Notes: generated by a model not told the origin, from the sequence alone. A stretch of DNA of 64,000 nt from Rathayibacter sp. VKM Ac-2804 (GCF_009866655.1 NZ_CP047420.1:3286001-3350000), one strand, 5' to 3'; positions 7,708-17,052 are shown, counted from the first letter of the stretch. Translations and numbers: made by a program.

Positions 7708-10569
7708 ATGAGATCCCGACAGTCATCGGCACGGAACCGCTCGGCACTGGCGGGAGTGGCCGCGGTCGTCGCGGCCCTCCTCCTCGGAGTCGGAGCGTCA
7801 CCCGCGACGGCGGCGCCCTCCGGAGTCGTCACCGATCCGAACGACGGAGTGCCGCGGACCAGTCCGCCGCCCGTCTACACCGACTACCCCGCGGTCCAGG
7901 ACCCGGGCCGCGGCGCCGCCGGCTACTTCCAGCCCTCCTGGTACGACACCGACGGCCGCCACATCCAGGCGCACGGCGGTCAGATCGTGACGACCGAGGA
8001 GAACGGCCAGGAGGTGCAGTACTGGTACGGCGAGGACCGCACCAAGGGCTACTGGAACAGCCCCGGCGTCGCCGTCTACCGCTCGACGGACGGCCACAAC
8101 TGGGAGAACGAGGGCGTCGCGCTCCGCAGCGTCGCCGCCCCCGGCGACCTCGAGGCGCCCTACTTCGACGCCCTCTACGACACCGTCGACGACGCGGGCC
8201 AGCCGCGCGCCGACCGCATCGCCGAGCTCGACCACCACCTCGACACGACGCAGTCCTCGCCGAACACCGCGATCTTCGAGCGCCCCAAGGTCCTCTTCAA
8301 CGAGAAGACCGGCAAGTGGGTCATGTGGTGGCACTCCGACGGCCGCATCACGCCGGGCGGCAGCACCTACGCGCGGTCGATGGCGGGAGTCGCGACCTCC
8401 GACAGCCCGACCGGCCCGTTCACCCTGCAGGGTGTCTACCGGCTCTACAACCGGACGGACTACCAGGCCTGCACGACCTCGGCCGTCCCCGGCCAGGCGC
8501 GCGACATGACCGTCTTCCAAGACGAGGACGGCACCGCCTACATCTCCTACTCCTCCGAGGAGAACTACTCCCTCTACATCGCGAAGCTCGACGCCGACTA
8601 CACGAACGTCGAGCGCACGACGACGACGGACACCCTTGACGCTGGTCAGTACTCGGCCGACGGCACCTACCCGTACGTCTTCGCGGATGGCACGGCGGGC
8701 GCACCCGTCCGCGGGACCGACTTCCAGATCGTCAAGGAGTGCGGCCACCTCGAGGCGCCCGCGATCTTCGCGAACGGCGGGAAGTACTACACGATCGCCT
8801 CCGGAGCGACCGGCTGGGCGCCCAACCCGCAGACCTACTACACCGCCGACTCCATCCTCGGCTCGTGGATTCGCGGCGTGGAGAAGGGCGACGTCAACGA
8901 GAACGTCGCCTACAACGCGATCCCCGAGGGCGGTGACGGACTGCTCTCCATCGGCGACGGCCGGAAGACCACCTTCGGCTCGCAGTCGACGAACGTGCTG
9001 ACGCTCGCGCCCGGGAAGTACGTCTACATGGGCGACCGCTGGAACGACGGCGAGTCGGACTCGAACTACGTCTGGCTGCCGATGACCGTCGGCGAGAACG
9101 GCCGCCTCGAGATGCGCAATCCCGCCACCGAGGACCCGGCGCGCTGGGCGAACGGCTGGAACGAGTCCTACTGGGACGGCAAGGGCGTCGGAGTGGGCAC
9201 CTGGTCCGTCGCCGACGACCGCCTGCCCGACACGGTGCGCCGGAACGCCGACGTCGCCGCCGCCCTGCCCGCGACGGTGTCCGTGACGACCGGCTCCGGC
9301 ACCCGCGACGTCGCGGTCACCTGGGCGCCGACCGGCCCCGCGCTCCTCGGCACGCTGACGGTGACAGGCACGCTCGCCGCCGACTCCGAGTTCGCGACCG
9401 GCCGCACCTTCACGCGCACGATCGAGGTCGCGGAGCCCGGGATCGCGAACCTCGCGCCCGGCGCCTCGCTGACGGTCTCGAGCCGCGCCGACCTCGCGCC
9501 GACGCTCGTCGACGGGAACGTGAAGGCGAAGGGCTGGGACGACTGGACCGGCACCGGCTACCCCCGCGACAGCCGGCTCGCCTTCTCCTGGAGCAGCCCG
9601 CAGAACCTCGACTCGGTGACGGTGCACGCCTTCAAGGACGGTGCGACGGCGACCTGGCCCTCGCGCATCGAGGTCGAGTACCAGGCGAACGGCGCATGGA
9701 CCACGAGCACCGTTGCGGCGACGCTCTCGCAGGCCGCGACCGACGCCGCGCCGACGGTCGCCCTCGACCTGTCCTCGCTGCCGGACACCACCGGACTCCG
9801 CCTGCACCTGACGAGCGCCGCGAACACCTGGCAGTCGATCTCCGAGGTGCAGATCTGGGGCACCGCGCCGCCCGTGAACGTCTGCCGGGTGAAGGGCGCC
9901 GCCGTCTCGGCGTCGTTCAGCCAGACCAAGTGGGCGACCCTGCCCGCCGGCAACGCCTGCGACGGGAGCGTCGCGACGGCGTGGTCGACCTGGACCGACC
10001 AGGCGTTCGCCGGCAGTGCGGACTTCACGCTGACCACCACGGAGGCGCACCGCGTCGCCGGGCTGTCGTTCACCAACACCGAGGGAACGCTCGCCTCGGT
10101 GAGCATCGCCTACCGCGGCACCGACGGCGTCTGGCGCCCGACCTCCGCGCAGAACGTCGCTCCCGCGGCGAACGGCGCGCTGACGACGATCCCCTTCACC
10201 GCGGTCGACGCCACGGGGCTGAAGCTGAGCTTCTCGACGCCGAACTCGTACCTGAAGATCACCGAGATCGTGGTGCCCGAGGCGGCGGCTCCGGCGCTGA
10301 CGGTGCCGGCCGTCGTGTCGTCGCGCTGCATCGCCGGCAAGGCGGTGCTGTCGGTGACGGCGACCAACGGCGAGAGCGCGCCGATCGGCGTCACCGTCTC
10401 GTCCGCGTACGGCCAGAAGGCCTTCGCGAGCGTCGCGGCGGGCGCGAACGCCGCGCACAGCTGGACCACGCGCCAGACCGCGATGCCGTCCGGTGAGGTC
10501 ACCGTCACCGCGACGTCCGGCCCGGCCACCCTCGAGCAGAAGGTGAGCTACCCGGCCCGCACCTGCTGA
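7708..10569 (+). CDS. secreted glycoside hydrolase family 43, exo-beta-1,3-galactanase-like, with Ig-like and F5/8-type modules
   Basis: A 953-residue exported enzyme. The start is ATG 7708, seven bases after AAAGGA; the signal peptide ends near 'SPATA|AP' (about residue 35). Residues ~50-500 are a GH43 five-blade catalytic domain. 'ARDMTVFQDEDGTAYISYSSEENYSLYI' carries two GH43-type fragments and 'LEAPAIF' holds the likely catalytic acid Glu349. 'SGATGWAPNPQ' resembles galactan 1,3-beta-galactosidases (GH43_24). An Ig-like Big_4 domain (~505-580), an F5/8/discoidin-like sugar-binding module (~580-710), a second such module (~715-870) and a C-terminal beta domain follow. It probably trims arabinogalactan side chains of plant cell-wall proteins. 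Subfamily is from memory of motifs, not a search. Confidence 0.85.
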   Translation: MRSRQSSARNRSALAGVAAVVAALLLGVGASPATAAPSGVVTDPNDGVPRTSPPPVYTDYPAVQDPGRGAAGYFQPSWYDTDGRHIQAHGGQIVTTEENGQEVQYWYGEDRTKGYWNSPGVAVYRSTDGHNWENEGVALRSVAAPGDLEAPYFDALYDTVDDAGQPRADRIAELDHHLDTTQSSPNTAIFERPKVLFNEKTGKWVMWWHSDGRITPGGSTYARSMAGVATSDSPTGPFTLQGVYRLYNRTDYQACTTSAVPGQARDMTVFQDEDGTAYISYSSEENYSLYIAKLDADYTNVERTTTTDTLDAGQYSADGTYPYVFADGTAGAPVRGTDFQIVKECGHLEAPAIFANGGKYYTIASGATGWAPNPQTYYTADSILGSWIRGVEKGDVNENVAYNAIPEGGDGLLSIGDGRKTTFGSQSTNVLTLAPGKYVYMGDRWNDGESDSNYVWLPMTVGENGRLEMRNPATEDPARWANGWNESYWDGKGVGVGTWSVADDRLPDTVRRNADVAAALPATVSVTTGSGTRDVAVTWAPTGPALLGTLTVTGTLAADSEFATGRTFTRTIEVAEPGIANLAPGASLTVSSRADLAPTLVDGNVKAKGWDDWTGTGYPRDSRLAFSWSSPQNLDSVTVHAFKDGATATWPSRIEVEYQANGAWTTSTVAATLSQAATDAAPTVALDLSSLPDTTGLRLHLTSAANTWQSISEVQIWGTAPPVNVCRVKGAAVSASFSQTKWATLPAGNACDGSVATAWSTWTDQAFAGSADFTLTTTEAHRVAGLSFTNTEGTLASVSIAYRGTDGVWRPTSAQNVAPAANGALTTIPFTAVDATGLKLSFSTPNSYLKITEIVVPEAAAPALTVPAVVSSRCIAGKAVLSVTATNGESAPIGVTVSSAYGQKAFASVAAGANAAHSWTTRQTAMPSGEVTVTATSGPATLEQKVSYPARTC

Positions 10570-10931
10570 CACCCCCGGATCTCGAGGCGCCCGCTGCGCG
10601 GTCTGCTCGATCAGCAGGAATCGCGCAGCGGCGACGGTCGGTGCTCGCGCACGGCCCCCTCTGCATGCTGGTCGAGTAGCCGCGGAGCGGCGTCTCTGCA
10701 TGCTGGTCGAGTAGCCCCGCAAGGGCGTATCGAGACCCTTCCACTCCAAGGACGTCGGTCTCTTCCCCGCCCTGCGCTGGCGCCGAAGGCGCCCGCTCCG
10801 CGGGCTGCTCGATGAGCAGGGGCGTCCGCCCCTTCCCCACTGCACCCGGAAGCGGGGTCTCCCCCGCCCGCCCGCCACTGATAGGAATCTCAGGCCGGTG
10901 CATCGCCGCGACCGGCAGAACGGGAACCTCA
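10570..10931. repeat. gene-free 362-base gap with family A palindromic repeats
   Basis: This gap holds four partial or full copies of repeat family A. They are 10580-10618 (reverse), 10663-10695 and 10698-10738 (forward, 'gcatgctggtcgagtagcc'), and about 10784-10820 (reverse). Forward copies contain an inner stem around 'agcccGCaaGGgcgta' and end 'tatcgagaccc'. No open frame with normal codon bias crosses the gap. The rest (10821-10931) should contain the promoter of the gene at 10932, but I cannot point to it. Confidence 0.8.
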
Positions 10932-11840
10932 GTGATCCGCACCACCCGCGCCGTCCTCGCGACCGCGGTCCCCACCGCCGCCGTCGCGCTGAGCGTCCTC
11001 CTCGCCTCGGCCGCTCTCGCTCCGGAGGCGGTCACCGCTCCCGAGAGCACGGCCACGGCCGCGCCCGTGCCCGTCGCCACGTCCTCCGTCTCGTCGACGG
11101 CACTGCCCTGGCCCTCGACCGCCGCGCGCAGCGGTCGCGAGTCCGTCACGGACGCGGCGACCGCCTGCTGCGCAGCGCCCGCGGCGACGAGCGCGGCCAC
11201 TCCCGCCGCCGCCCCGGGTGACGACGCCACGCGACTGGACGCCACGCCACCCGCCTCCACGTCGCCCGCCTCCCCCGACGGACCCGCCCCCACCGCGACT
11301 CCCTCCCCCGAGACCCCCGACCGCGTCCCCGAGCAGCAGGACGCCGGCGGCGTCGACGTGGGCGTCAGCATCGACCCGCCCGCCGTCCCCGGAGTCCTGT
11401 CGATGACCGTCGCCGACTCGTCCGCCACTCTCGTCGAGTCCGGCTCCACACCCCTGCGCCGACGGTTCGTCGGCGCGCTGCCCACCGTCACGGTCACCGA
11501 CAGCCGCGACCCCGCGCCGAGCCCGGCCGCCTCCGGCTGGTACGTCCTCGCCTCCGCGAGCGACTTCACCGGCACGAGCGGCCGCACGATCGGCGCCGAG
11601 CACCTCGGCTGGACCCCGGAGCTCACGGGCACCGGTGACGCGGTCTCCGCGGGCCCCCGCGTCGCAGGGACCCTCGACGGCGGCCCGGGCCTCAGCGACG
11701 CGGTGCTCCTCAGCGCCGCCGACGACTCCCCCGGGGCGTCCGGCTCGTGGTCCGCGACCGCCGCCCTCCTGCTCGGCACCGAGCCGACCGTCGCGGCCGG
11801 CGGCTACCGCTCGACGCTCACCCTCTCGCTCTTCGAGTGA
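10932..11840 (+). CDS. secreted WxL-like surface protein
   Basis: A 302-residue protein when started at GTG 10932; the frame is open upstream but runs through repeat DNA. Residues 1-30 are a signal peptide ('TTRAVLATAVPTAAVALS'). About 110 residues of Ala/Ser/Thr/Pro-rich, probably unfolded, linker follow. The C-terminal ~170 residues read 'VTDSRD..ASGWYVLASASDF' and 'EHLGWTPELTG' and end 'GGYRSTLTLSLFE'. That order ('VTDxR...SGWxVxAxxxDF', a GA(E)xLGW.P segment, and 'GxYxxTLTLSLFE') resembles the WxL cell-wall-binding domain of Gram-positive surface proteins. A solitary WxL-like protein with no DUF916 partner next to it is notable. Function unknown. Confidence 0.7.
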   Translation: MIRTTRAVLATAVPTAAVALSVLLASAALAPEAVTAPESTATAAPVPVATSSVSSTALPWPSTAARSGRESVTDAATACCAAPAATSAATPAAAPGDDATRLDATPPASTSPASPDGPAPTATPSPETPDRVPEQQDAGGVDVGVSIDPPAVPGVLSMTVADSSATLVESGSTPLRRRFVGALPTVTVTDSRDPAPSPAASGWYVLASASDFTGTSGRTIGAEHLGWTPELTGTGDAVSAGPRVAGTLDGGPGLSDAVLLSAADDSPGASGSWSATAALLLGTEPTVAAGGYRSTLTLSLFE

Positions 11841-11853
11841 GCCGGCCCGGCTC

Positions 11854-12816
11854 TCACTCCCCGAGCGTCGCCAGGATCTCCTCCGCCCGCACCGCGACGG
11901 CGTGCTCCCGTTCGGCGAGCTCGGCGAGCGCCGTCCGCTCCCGCGCGATCAGCGCCGCCTGATTCCGCGCCTCCAGCTCGCTCAGCGTCTCGACGAGCGC
12001 CGTCTCCTCCTTGCAGCCCACGTCGATCAGCGCCGTCCGGACCGCGTCCTCGCGCTCGACCGGCACCTCCGGCGTCCCCGGCGAGCGCTCGCCGGTCCGC
12101 AGCACGAGCCCGTGCTCGACCAGGCAGGCGCTCCACCGCGCGCGCACCGCGGCCCACTCGCGCGTCGACTCGGCGGCCGACCTCGCCCGCTCGCGGATCC
12201 GCCGCGGCAGCTCCGTGGTCGCGAGCGACGCCGCGTCCGCGCTGTCGCGGCCGAGCTCGGGCAGGTGCTCCGTCGACTCGAGGCAGTCGGCGAAGGCGGG
12301 CCCCCAGCCCGCGTCGGCCCGGCTCGCCGCGACGACCGACTCGTCGAGCGCGCGCATCATCGCCGTCCGCTCCGCGTCGAGCTCGTAGCCGGAGCGCGCC
12401 GCCTGCTCCCGGGTCCACACCCCGTAGACGCCGTCGGCGAGCGGCGGACGAGGCACGGGCCCGAGCTCGGCCGGCGGGTAGGACCGGCCGCTCTCTCGGA
12501 GGCAGGCGTCGAGCAGCAGGGCGTTCGCCTGCACCAGCCGCCCTTGAGCGGCCGGGTCGAGGAAGTACGCGTCGATCGGGAGCTCGATCGTGCCGGCGGA
12601 CCGGTCGAGGACGGCACCGGCGTCGGCGGAGGCGGCGATGTCGACGTCGACGCCGGACGCGAGATCGGGCGACTCCCGTTCCGCGCAGCCCCCGAGCACC
12701 AGCGAGGGGAGCGTCAGCGCGACGACCGCGGCACGACGTCGGCGGATCCACCGAGCGGAGGGAGCGGGCGCACGGGCGCCTCCCGGACGGTCGGGCAGGC
12801 GGAGACGGCCGGGCAT
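11854..12816 (-). CDS. lipoprotein of unknown function
   Basis: A 320-residue protein transcribed toward the WxL-like gene; the stop codons are 13 bases apart. The start is the ATG at 12816 with GGGAG six bases upstream. Residues 1-43 contain Arg-rich N-region, hydrophobic core and lipobox VLGGC, so it should be a lipid-anchored extracytoplasmic protein. The mature part is acidic, Ala/Glu-rich and mostly helical. It has four to five spaced Cys (for example 'LDACLRES', 'FADCLEST', 'WSACLVEHG', 'DVGCKEE') that could pair. Related proteins of unknown role are common in Microbacteriaceae; I recognise no enzyme motif. Confidence 0.75.
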   Translation of the reverse strand: MPGRLRLPDRPGGARAPAPSARWIRRRRAAVVALTLPSLVLGGCAERESPDLASGVDVDIAASADAGAVLDRSAGTIELPIDAYFLDPAAQGRLVQANALLLDACLRESGRSYPPAELGPVPRPPLADGVYGVWTREQAARSGYELDAERTAMMRALDESVVAASRADAGWGPAFADCLESTEHLPELGRDSADAASLATTELPRRIRERARSAAESTREWAAVRARWSACLVEHGLVLRTGERSPGTPEVPVEREDAVRTALIDVGCKEETALVETLSELEARNQAALIARERTALAELAEREHAVAVRAEEILATLGE

Positions 12817-12929
12817 GCAGGACTCCCGAGGACTCGGTGGGAGGAGAGTCCTCGGAGAGTAGAGCGCTCGGGCGTCACCGCCGCTCGGCGGCGCCCGCCG
12901 TCGGGTGTCCCGGCGCGCACCGCGCGCCG

Positions 12930-13565
12930 TCAGTCCTGCGCGACCGCGACCGTGACGACCAGCGCCGAGTGCACCACCGGCTCCGAGACGGCGAGATAGC
13001 CCTCCGAGCCCTCGATCCACGCCTCCGTCGCCCCCTCGCGGGTGCGGAAGAGCACGTGCTCCTCGCCGGACGCACCGCGCCCGTCGGCCTTGACCACGGC
13101 GCGGGTCCGCAGCTCCTGCAGCACCTGCTCCGCGCTCGTGCTCCCCGACGCGATCCGCTCGCGCACCGCGCGGGCCCGGGCGGCGGCGATGCCGATCTCG
13201 CGACCGGTGGCGAGCGCGGCGACGACGGCGCCGTCGCAGTGGGCGATGCTGATCCGCATCCGCTCGAGCGCCGGGTGGTCGCCGCCGAGCACGGGGCGCC
13301 CGTGCGGTCCGCTGCACTGCCCGCAGCGCGCGTCGACGCGGACGTCGAGCGGATCGATCCCGAGCGTCTCGGCGGCGAGCTCGCGGACCAGGACCCGGCC
13401 GAGGAGGAAGCCGTCGCGCACCTCACGGCGCCCGGTCGCCTCGTAGCGCAGACGCTCGGCGAGGGTGAGCAGCCGGAGCATCCGGTGCCGGGCGGAGTCG
13501 AGGACCTCGGGGCGCGCCCAGCGCAGCTGGACGTCGTCGGTGGCGAGGAGGGGGAGACCGGTCAT
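12930..13565 (-). CDS. degenerate 4'-phosphopantetheinyl-transferase-like protein
   Basis: A 211-residue protein with the scaffold of Sfp-type phosphopantetheinyl transferases. It has 'RDGFLLGRVLVRELAAETLGI', then 'CGQCSGPHGRPVL' (motif P1) and 'MRISIAHCDGAVVAAL'. The Mg2+-binding motif that should follow, G-[VI]-D-x-E, is 'GIAAARA', and the W/F-x-x-K-E-A-x-x-K motif is missing. So the usual catalytic acid residues and lysine are absent. It may be an inactive relative or have drifted in function. TACCGT lies seven bases before the ATG, suggesting a leaderless mRNA. It is not next to any NRPS/PKS or fatty-acid genes. Confidence 0.7.
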   Translation of the reverse strand: MTGLPLLATDDVQLRWARPEVLDSARHRMLRLLTLAERLRYEATGRREVRDGFLLGRVLVRELAAETLGIDPLDVRVDARCGQCSGPHGRPVLGGDHPALERMRISIAHCDGAVVAALATGREIGIAAARARAVRERIASGSTSAEQVLQELRTRAVVKADGRGASGEEHVLFRTREGATEAWIEGSEGYLAVSEPVVHSALVVTVAVAQD

Positions 13566-13664
13566 GCGCCGCACGGTACGCCGCGCAGGCGACATCGGCG
13601 TGACGGGCCGGTGGCCGGGCGGCGTCCGGGCGGCCACAGCCGAGGAGCATCCGCGTCGTCTTGA

Positions 13665-14120
13665 ATGGGGCGGGTGCAGACCTTCCTCCCCGTCCCCGAC
13701 CTCCGCGCGAGCGCTCGCGCCCTCGACAGCAAGCGGCTCGGGAAGCAGCGGATCGAGACCCTGCAGATCATGCGGGCGCTCACCGTGCCCGGCTACGGCT
13801 GGCAGCACCACCCCGCGGTGCGGATGTGGCGCGGCTACCGGCCGGCGGTGATGGCCTATCAGCGCGAGACCTGCGACGCCTGGACCGACCGCGGCTTCGC
13901 CGACACCTGCCTCGAGAAGACCGAGGCCGCCCTCGCGCTCGACCCCGACGACACCGCGCTGTACCGCGCCGGCGAGATCGAGCTGCCGCCCTGGTTCGGC
14001 CGCGACGACGTGCACCTCTCGCACCGCTCGAAGCTGGTGGAGAAGGACCCGGAGCACTACGCGCCGCTCTTCCCGGACACCCTCCCCGGGCTGGACTACG
14101 TCTGGCCGGTCACCGCCTGA
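13665..14120 (+). CDS. MSMEG_6728-family protein, pyrimidine-dimer DNA glycosylase (T4 endonuclease V)-like
   Basis: A 151-residue soluble protein. The N-terminus 'MGRVQTFLPVPDLRASARALDSKRLGKQRIE' followed by 'RMWRGYRPAVMAYQRETCDAW' is the pattern of the family related to T4 endonuclease V/pyrimidine-dimer glycosylase. Members carry Arg-rich helices for DNA contact and a conserved C-terminal 'SHRSKLVEKDPEHY..F'. Activity of this bacterial branch is not established as far as I know. It stands alone between the transferase-like gene (divergent) and the PBP gene. Confidence 0.75.
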   Translation: MGRVQTFLPVPDLRASARALDSKRLGKQRIETLQIMRALTVPGYGWQHHPAVRMWRGYRPAVMAYQRETCDAWTDRGFADTCLEKTEAALALDPDDTALYRAGEIELPPWFGRDDVHLSHRSKLVEKDPEHYAPLFPDTLPGLDYVWPVTA

Positions 14121-14335
14121 CGGCCGCCGTCGGAGCGCCGCTCCGGGCGTCCGCACGGGCTCCCGCGGCGTCCGAGACGCTCGTCGCCCGCGCACAGGCC
14201 CTTTTCAGGCCCCGGACCGGCCCTTCGTCATTCGCGGTTCTGCGGTTAGTCTGTCGGGGTTGACCCGGCGCAGTGGGCGTCCGGGGCGTCGGTGGCGGCC
14301 GTCGTGATGATCGGGGGTGACCCGAAGGAGAAGGT

Positions 14336-16951
14336 TTGGCGTCCGACAGCAGGACAACCGGTGGCGTGATCAAGGCGATCGTGGGCTTCCTCGGCATGAG
14401 CGTCGTGGCAGGAGTCCTCGTGACCGCCACCGTCACTCCTGCTGTGGCGATCGCCGGCGTCGCCGCGAACCAGTCCATCGGAGTGTTCGACGGTCTCCCC
14501 GAGTACCTCGAGGTCGACAAGCTCTCCGAGAAGAGCAACATCTACGCGACCCGCGCCGACGGCTCCCCGCAGCTGCTCGCCTCCTTCTACGTCGAGAACC
14601 GCGTCGAGGTCCCGCTGGACCAGATCTCGCAGTTCGCCAAGGACGCCGCCGTCTCCGGCGAGGACCCCCGCTTCTACGAGCACGGCGGAGTCGACCTCCC
14701 CGGCACCCTGCGCGCCGTCGCGCAGACCTACGTGCTCGGCAACGACACCCAGGGCGGGTCCTCCATCACGCAGCAGTACGTGAAGAACGTGCTGGTCGAG
14801 AAGGCCGTCCGCAACATCACCGACGAGGCCGAGCGCGCCGCCGCCATCGACGCCGCGACGCGCACCTCCCCCGAGCGCAAGCTCCGCGAGATGAAGCTCG
14901 CGATCGGCCTCGAGAAGGAGTACTCGAAGGACCAGATCCTCCAGGGCTACCTCAACATCGCCTTCTTCGGCGGCACCACCTACGGCATCGAGACCGCCGC
15001 CAACTACTACTACAACACCACCGCCGCGAACCTCACCGTCGCCCAGGCCGCGAGCCTCATCGCGATCGTGAACAACCCGGCCGTGCTCCGCCTCGACCAG
15101 CCGGACAACCCCGACAACGGCGCCGCGAACGGCTACCTGCGCAACAAGGACCGCCGCGACTACATCATCGGCAAGATGCTGGAGGAGGGGAAGATCTCGC
15201 AGGAGGATCACGACGCCGCCGTCGCGTCGCCGATCGAGCCGCAGATCACCGAGCCGAGCACCGGCTGCTCCACCGCCGGCGACGCGGGCTACTTCTGCGA
15301 CTACGTCACCAACATCCTCAAGAACGACAAGACGTTCGGCGACGACGAGGACACCCGCTGGACGAACTTCCGCCGCGGCGGCCTCGACGTCTACACGACG
15401 CTCGACGTCGATCTGCAGAACGCGGCCGTCGCCGCCGTCAACGCGCAGGTCCCGCAGACCTGGAACTTCGACGTCGGAGCGGTCTCCGTGAGCGTCGAGG
15501 TCGGCTCCGGCCGCGTCCTCGCGATGACGCAGAACAAGAAGTACTCGCAGGATCCGGACGTGCTCGCGGCCGACCCCTCCTACAGCGCCATCAATCTCAG
15601 CACCGACCGCGCCTACGGCGGCTCCTCGGGCATCCAGCCCGGCTCCACCTACAAGCTCTTCACCCTGGTGGAGTGGCTGAAGGAGGGGCACAGCATCAAC
15701 GAGTCCGTGGACGGGACGCGGAAGGCGATCTGGGGCAGCTTCGAGGACTCGTGCGCACCCGGCGGCACCAACTACGCAGGCTCGACCAGCGCCAAGAACG
15801 ACGAGGGCGGGAACGGCCAAGTCGGCACCGCCGTCGACTTCACCAAGACCTCGCTCAACACGGGCTTCGTCGGCATGGCCCGCGAGCTCGACCTGTGCGC
15901 CATCCGCAACACGGCGGCGGACATGGGCGTGAAGCGGGGCAACGGCGAGGAGCTCGAGCACAACCCGTCGTCCGTGCTCGGGACCAACTACGTGTCCCCG
16001 CTCTCGATGGCCGGCGCCTTCGCCACCATCGCGTCCGGCGGATCGACGTGCGACTCGATCGCGATCGACAAGATCGTCGACGCGACCGGAGCCGAGCAGC
16101 CCGTCCCTGCAGCGAACTGCCGCCAGTCGATCGACCGCAACGTCGCCGCTACGGCGGCTGTAGCCCTCCAGTCGACGTTCACGAACGGCGGCACCGCGGT
16201 CGCCTCCCGCACTCCCGACCGCATCCCGCTGATCGGCAAGACCGGAACCACCGACGACGCCGTCGCTACTTGGATGACCGGGGCGAGCACCCGCGTCGCG
16301 ACCGCCGTGGGTGTCTTCAACATCAAGGGTGCCGCGAGCCTCCGCGCTCCGCGCTACTCCTTCGACACCGGATCCGCGGCGACCGCCCGTCACCGCATCT
16401 GGCCGGTGGTCATGGCCGCCGCCAATGCGAAGTACGGCGGCACCACGTTCCCCGAGGCCGACGGCTCGCTGCAGGTCGTGCCGCGTGTGAACGTCCCCGA
16501 CGTGACCGGCCTCTCGGTCGGCGACGCCCGGGCGAAGCTCGAGTCGGCCGGCTTCAGCGTGACCGAGGGCGCCGCCGAGGCGAACTCCGCCGCGTCGGGC
16601 ACCGTCGTCCGCCAGAGCCCGTCCGGCACCGCGACCCGCGGCACCACGGTGACGATCATCCCGAGCTCGGGACCCGCGCCCGCCCCCGCTCCCGCCCCGA
16701 CCGCGGATCCCGCCGCTCCGGCGGCCCCTGCGGCCGGTCAGCAGACGGTGCCGAACGTCGTCGGCCAGGACCTCGAGACCGCCAAGGCCGCGTTCGCCTC
16801 GGCCGGCTTCTCGAAGATCACCCTGTCCTGCACCGAGAACGGCAACGCCCCCGACGCCGGCCAGGTCACCGGCCAGGACCCCGCGGGCGGCACCGGCGTC
16901 GCCCCCGACGCCACCCTCCGCGTCTCGATCACCGCCAAGAAGTGCCCGTAG
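14336..16951 (+). CDS. ponA: class A penicillin-binding protein (PBP1) with two PASTA domains
   Basis: An 871-residue bifunctional peptidoglycan synthase, started at TTG 14336 behind AAGGAG. One transmembrane helix (residues ~13-40) anchors it. The GT51 glycosyltransferase domain has catalytic Glu109 in 'SGEDPRFYEH' and 'GGSSITQQYVKN'. The transpeptidase domain has nucleophile Ser437 in S-T-Y-K, the SxN motif in 'SLNTGF' and K-T-G at 635-637. Two PASTA repeats follow, starting 'VPDVTGLSVGDARAKL' (~720) and 'VPNVVGQDLETAKAAF' (~805), joined by a Pro/Ala linker. PASTA domains bind muropeptides or beta-lactams. A long hairpin terminator follows, so it is probably monocistronic. Confidence 0.95.
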   Translation: MASDSRTTGGVIKAIVGFLGMSVVAGVLVTATVTPAVAIAGVAANQSIGVFDGLPEYLEVDKLSEKSNIYATRADGSPQLLASFYVENRVEVPLDQISQFAKDAAVSGEDPRFYEHGGVDLPGTLRAVAQTYVLGNDTQGGSSITQQYVKNVLVEKAVRNITDEAERAAAIDAATRTSPERKLREMKLAIGLEKEYSKDQILQGYLNIAFFGGTTYGIETAANYYYNTTAANLTVAQAASLIAIVNNPAVLRLDQPDNPDNGAANGYLRNKDRRDYIIGKMLEEGKISQEDHDAAVASPIEPQITEPSTGCSTAGDAGYFCDYVTNILKNDKTFGDDEDTRWTNFRRGGLDVYTTLDVDLQNAAVAAVNAQVPQTWNFDVGAVSVSVEVGSGRVLAMTQNKKYSQDPDVLAADPSYSAINLSTDRAYGGSSGIQPGSTYKLFTLVEWLKEGHSINESVDGTRKAIWGSFEDSCAPGGTNYAGSTSAKNDEGGNGQVGTAVDFTKTSLNTGFVGMARELDLCAIRNTAADMGVKRGNGEELEHNPSSVLGTNYVSPLSMAGAFATIASGGSTCDSIAIDKIVDATGAEQPVPAANCRQSIDRNVAATAAVALQSTFTNGGTAVASRTPDRIPLIGKTGTTDDAVATWMTGASTRVATAVGVFNIKGAASLRAPRYSFDTGSAATARHRIWPVVMAAANAKYGGTTFPEADGSLQVVPRVNVPDVTGLSVGDARAKLESAGFSVTEGAAEANSAASGTVVRQSPSGTATRGTTVTIIPSSGPAPAPAPAPTADPAAPAAPAAGQQTVPNVVGQDLETAKAAFASAGFSKITLSCTENGNAPDAGQVTGQDPAGGTGVAPDATLRVSITAKKCP

Positions 16952-16961
16952 CCCCCCCTCC

Positions 16962-17033
16962 GGCACGTGAAACCGCCTCCGGCTCGCAGAACCCCCCCCC
17001 CGGTTCCCGCGAGCCGGAGCCGTTTCCCGTGCC
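16962..17033 (+). terminator. long imperfect hairpin after PBP1 gene
   Basis: The left arm 16962-16987 and right arm 17009-17033 pair over about 24 of 26 positions. The loop contains a run of nine or more C. The arms enclose 'ctccggctcgc' and 'gcgagccggag' at the tip. It starts ten bases after the stop codon. No T-tract follows. Confidence 0.75.
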
Positions 17034-17052
17034 GGCGGCCGCGCCTCCTATC

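Noticed and set aside
12817..13317. N-terminal extension of the lipoprotein frame up to 13317
   Set aside because: It overlaps the PPTase-like gene in another frame and would bury the lipoprotein signal.
14246..16966. 906-codon open frame antisense to PBP1
   Set aside because: Antisense shadow of a gene with clear GT51, transpeptidase and PASTA motifs.
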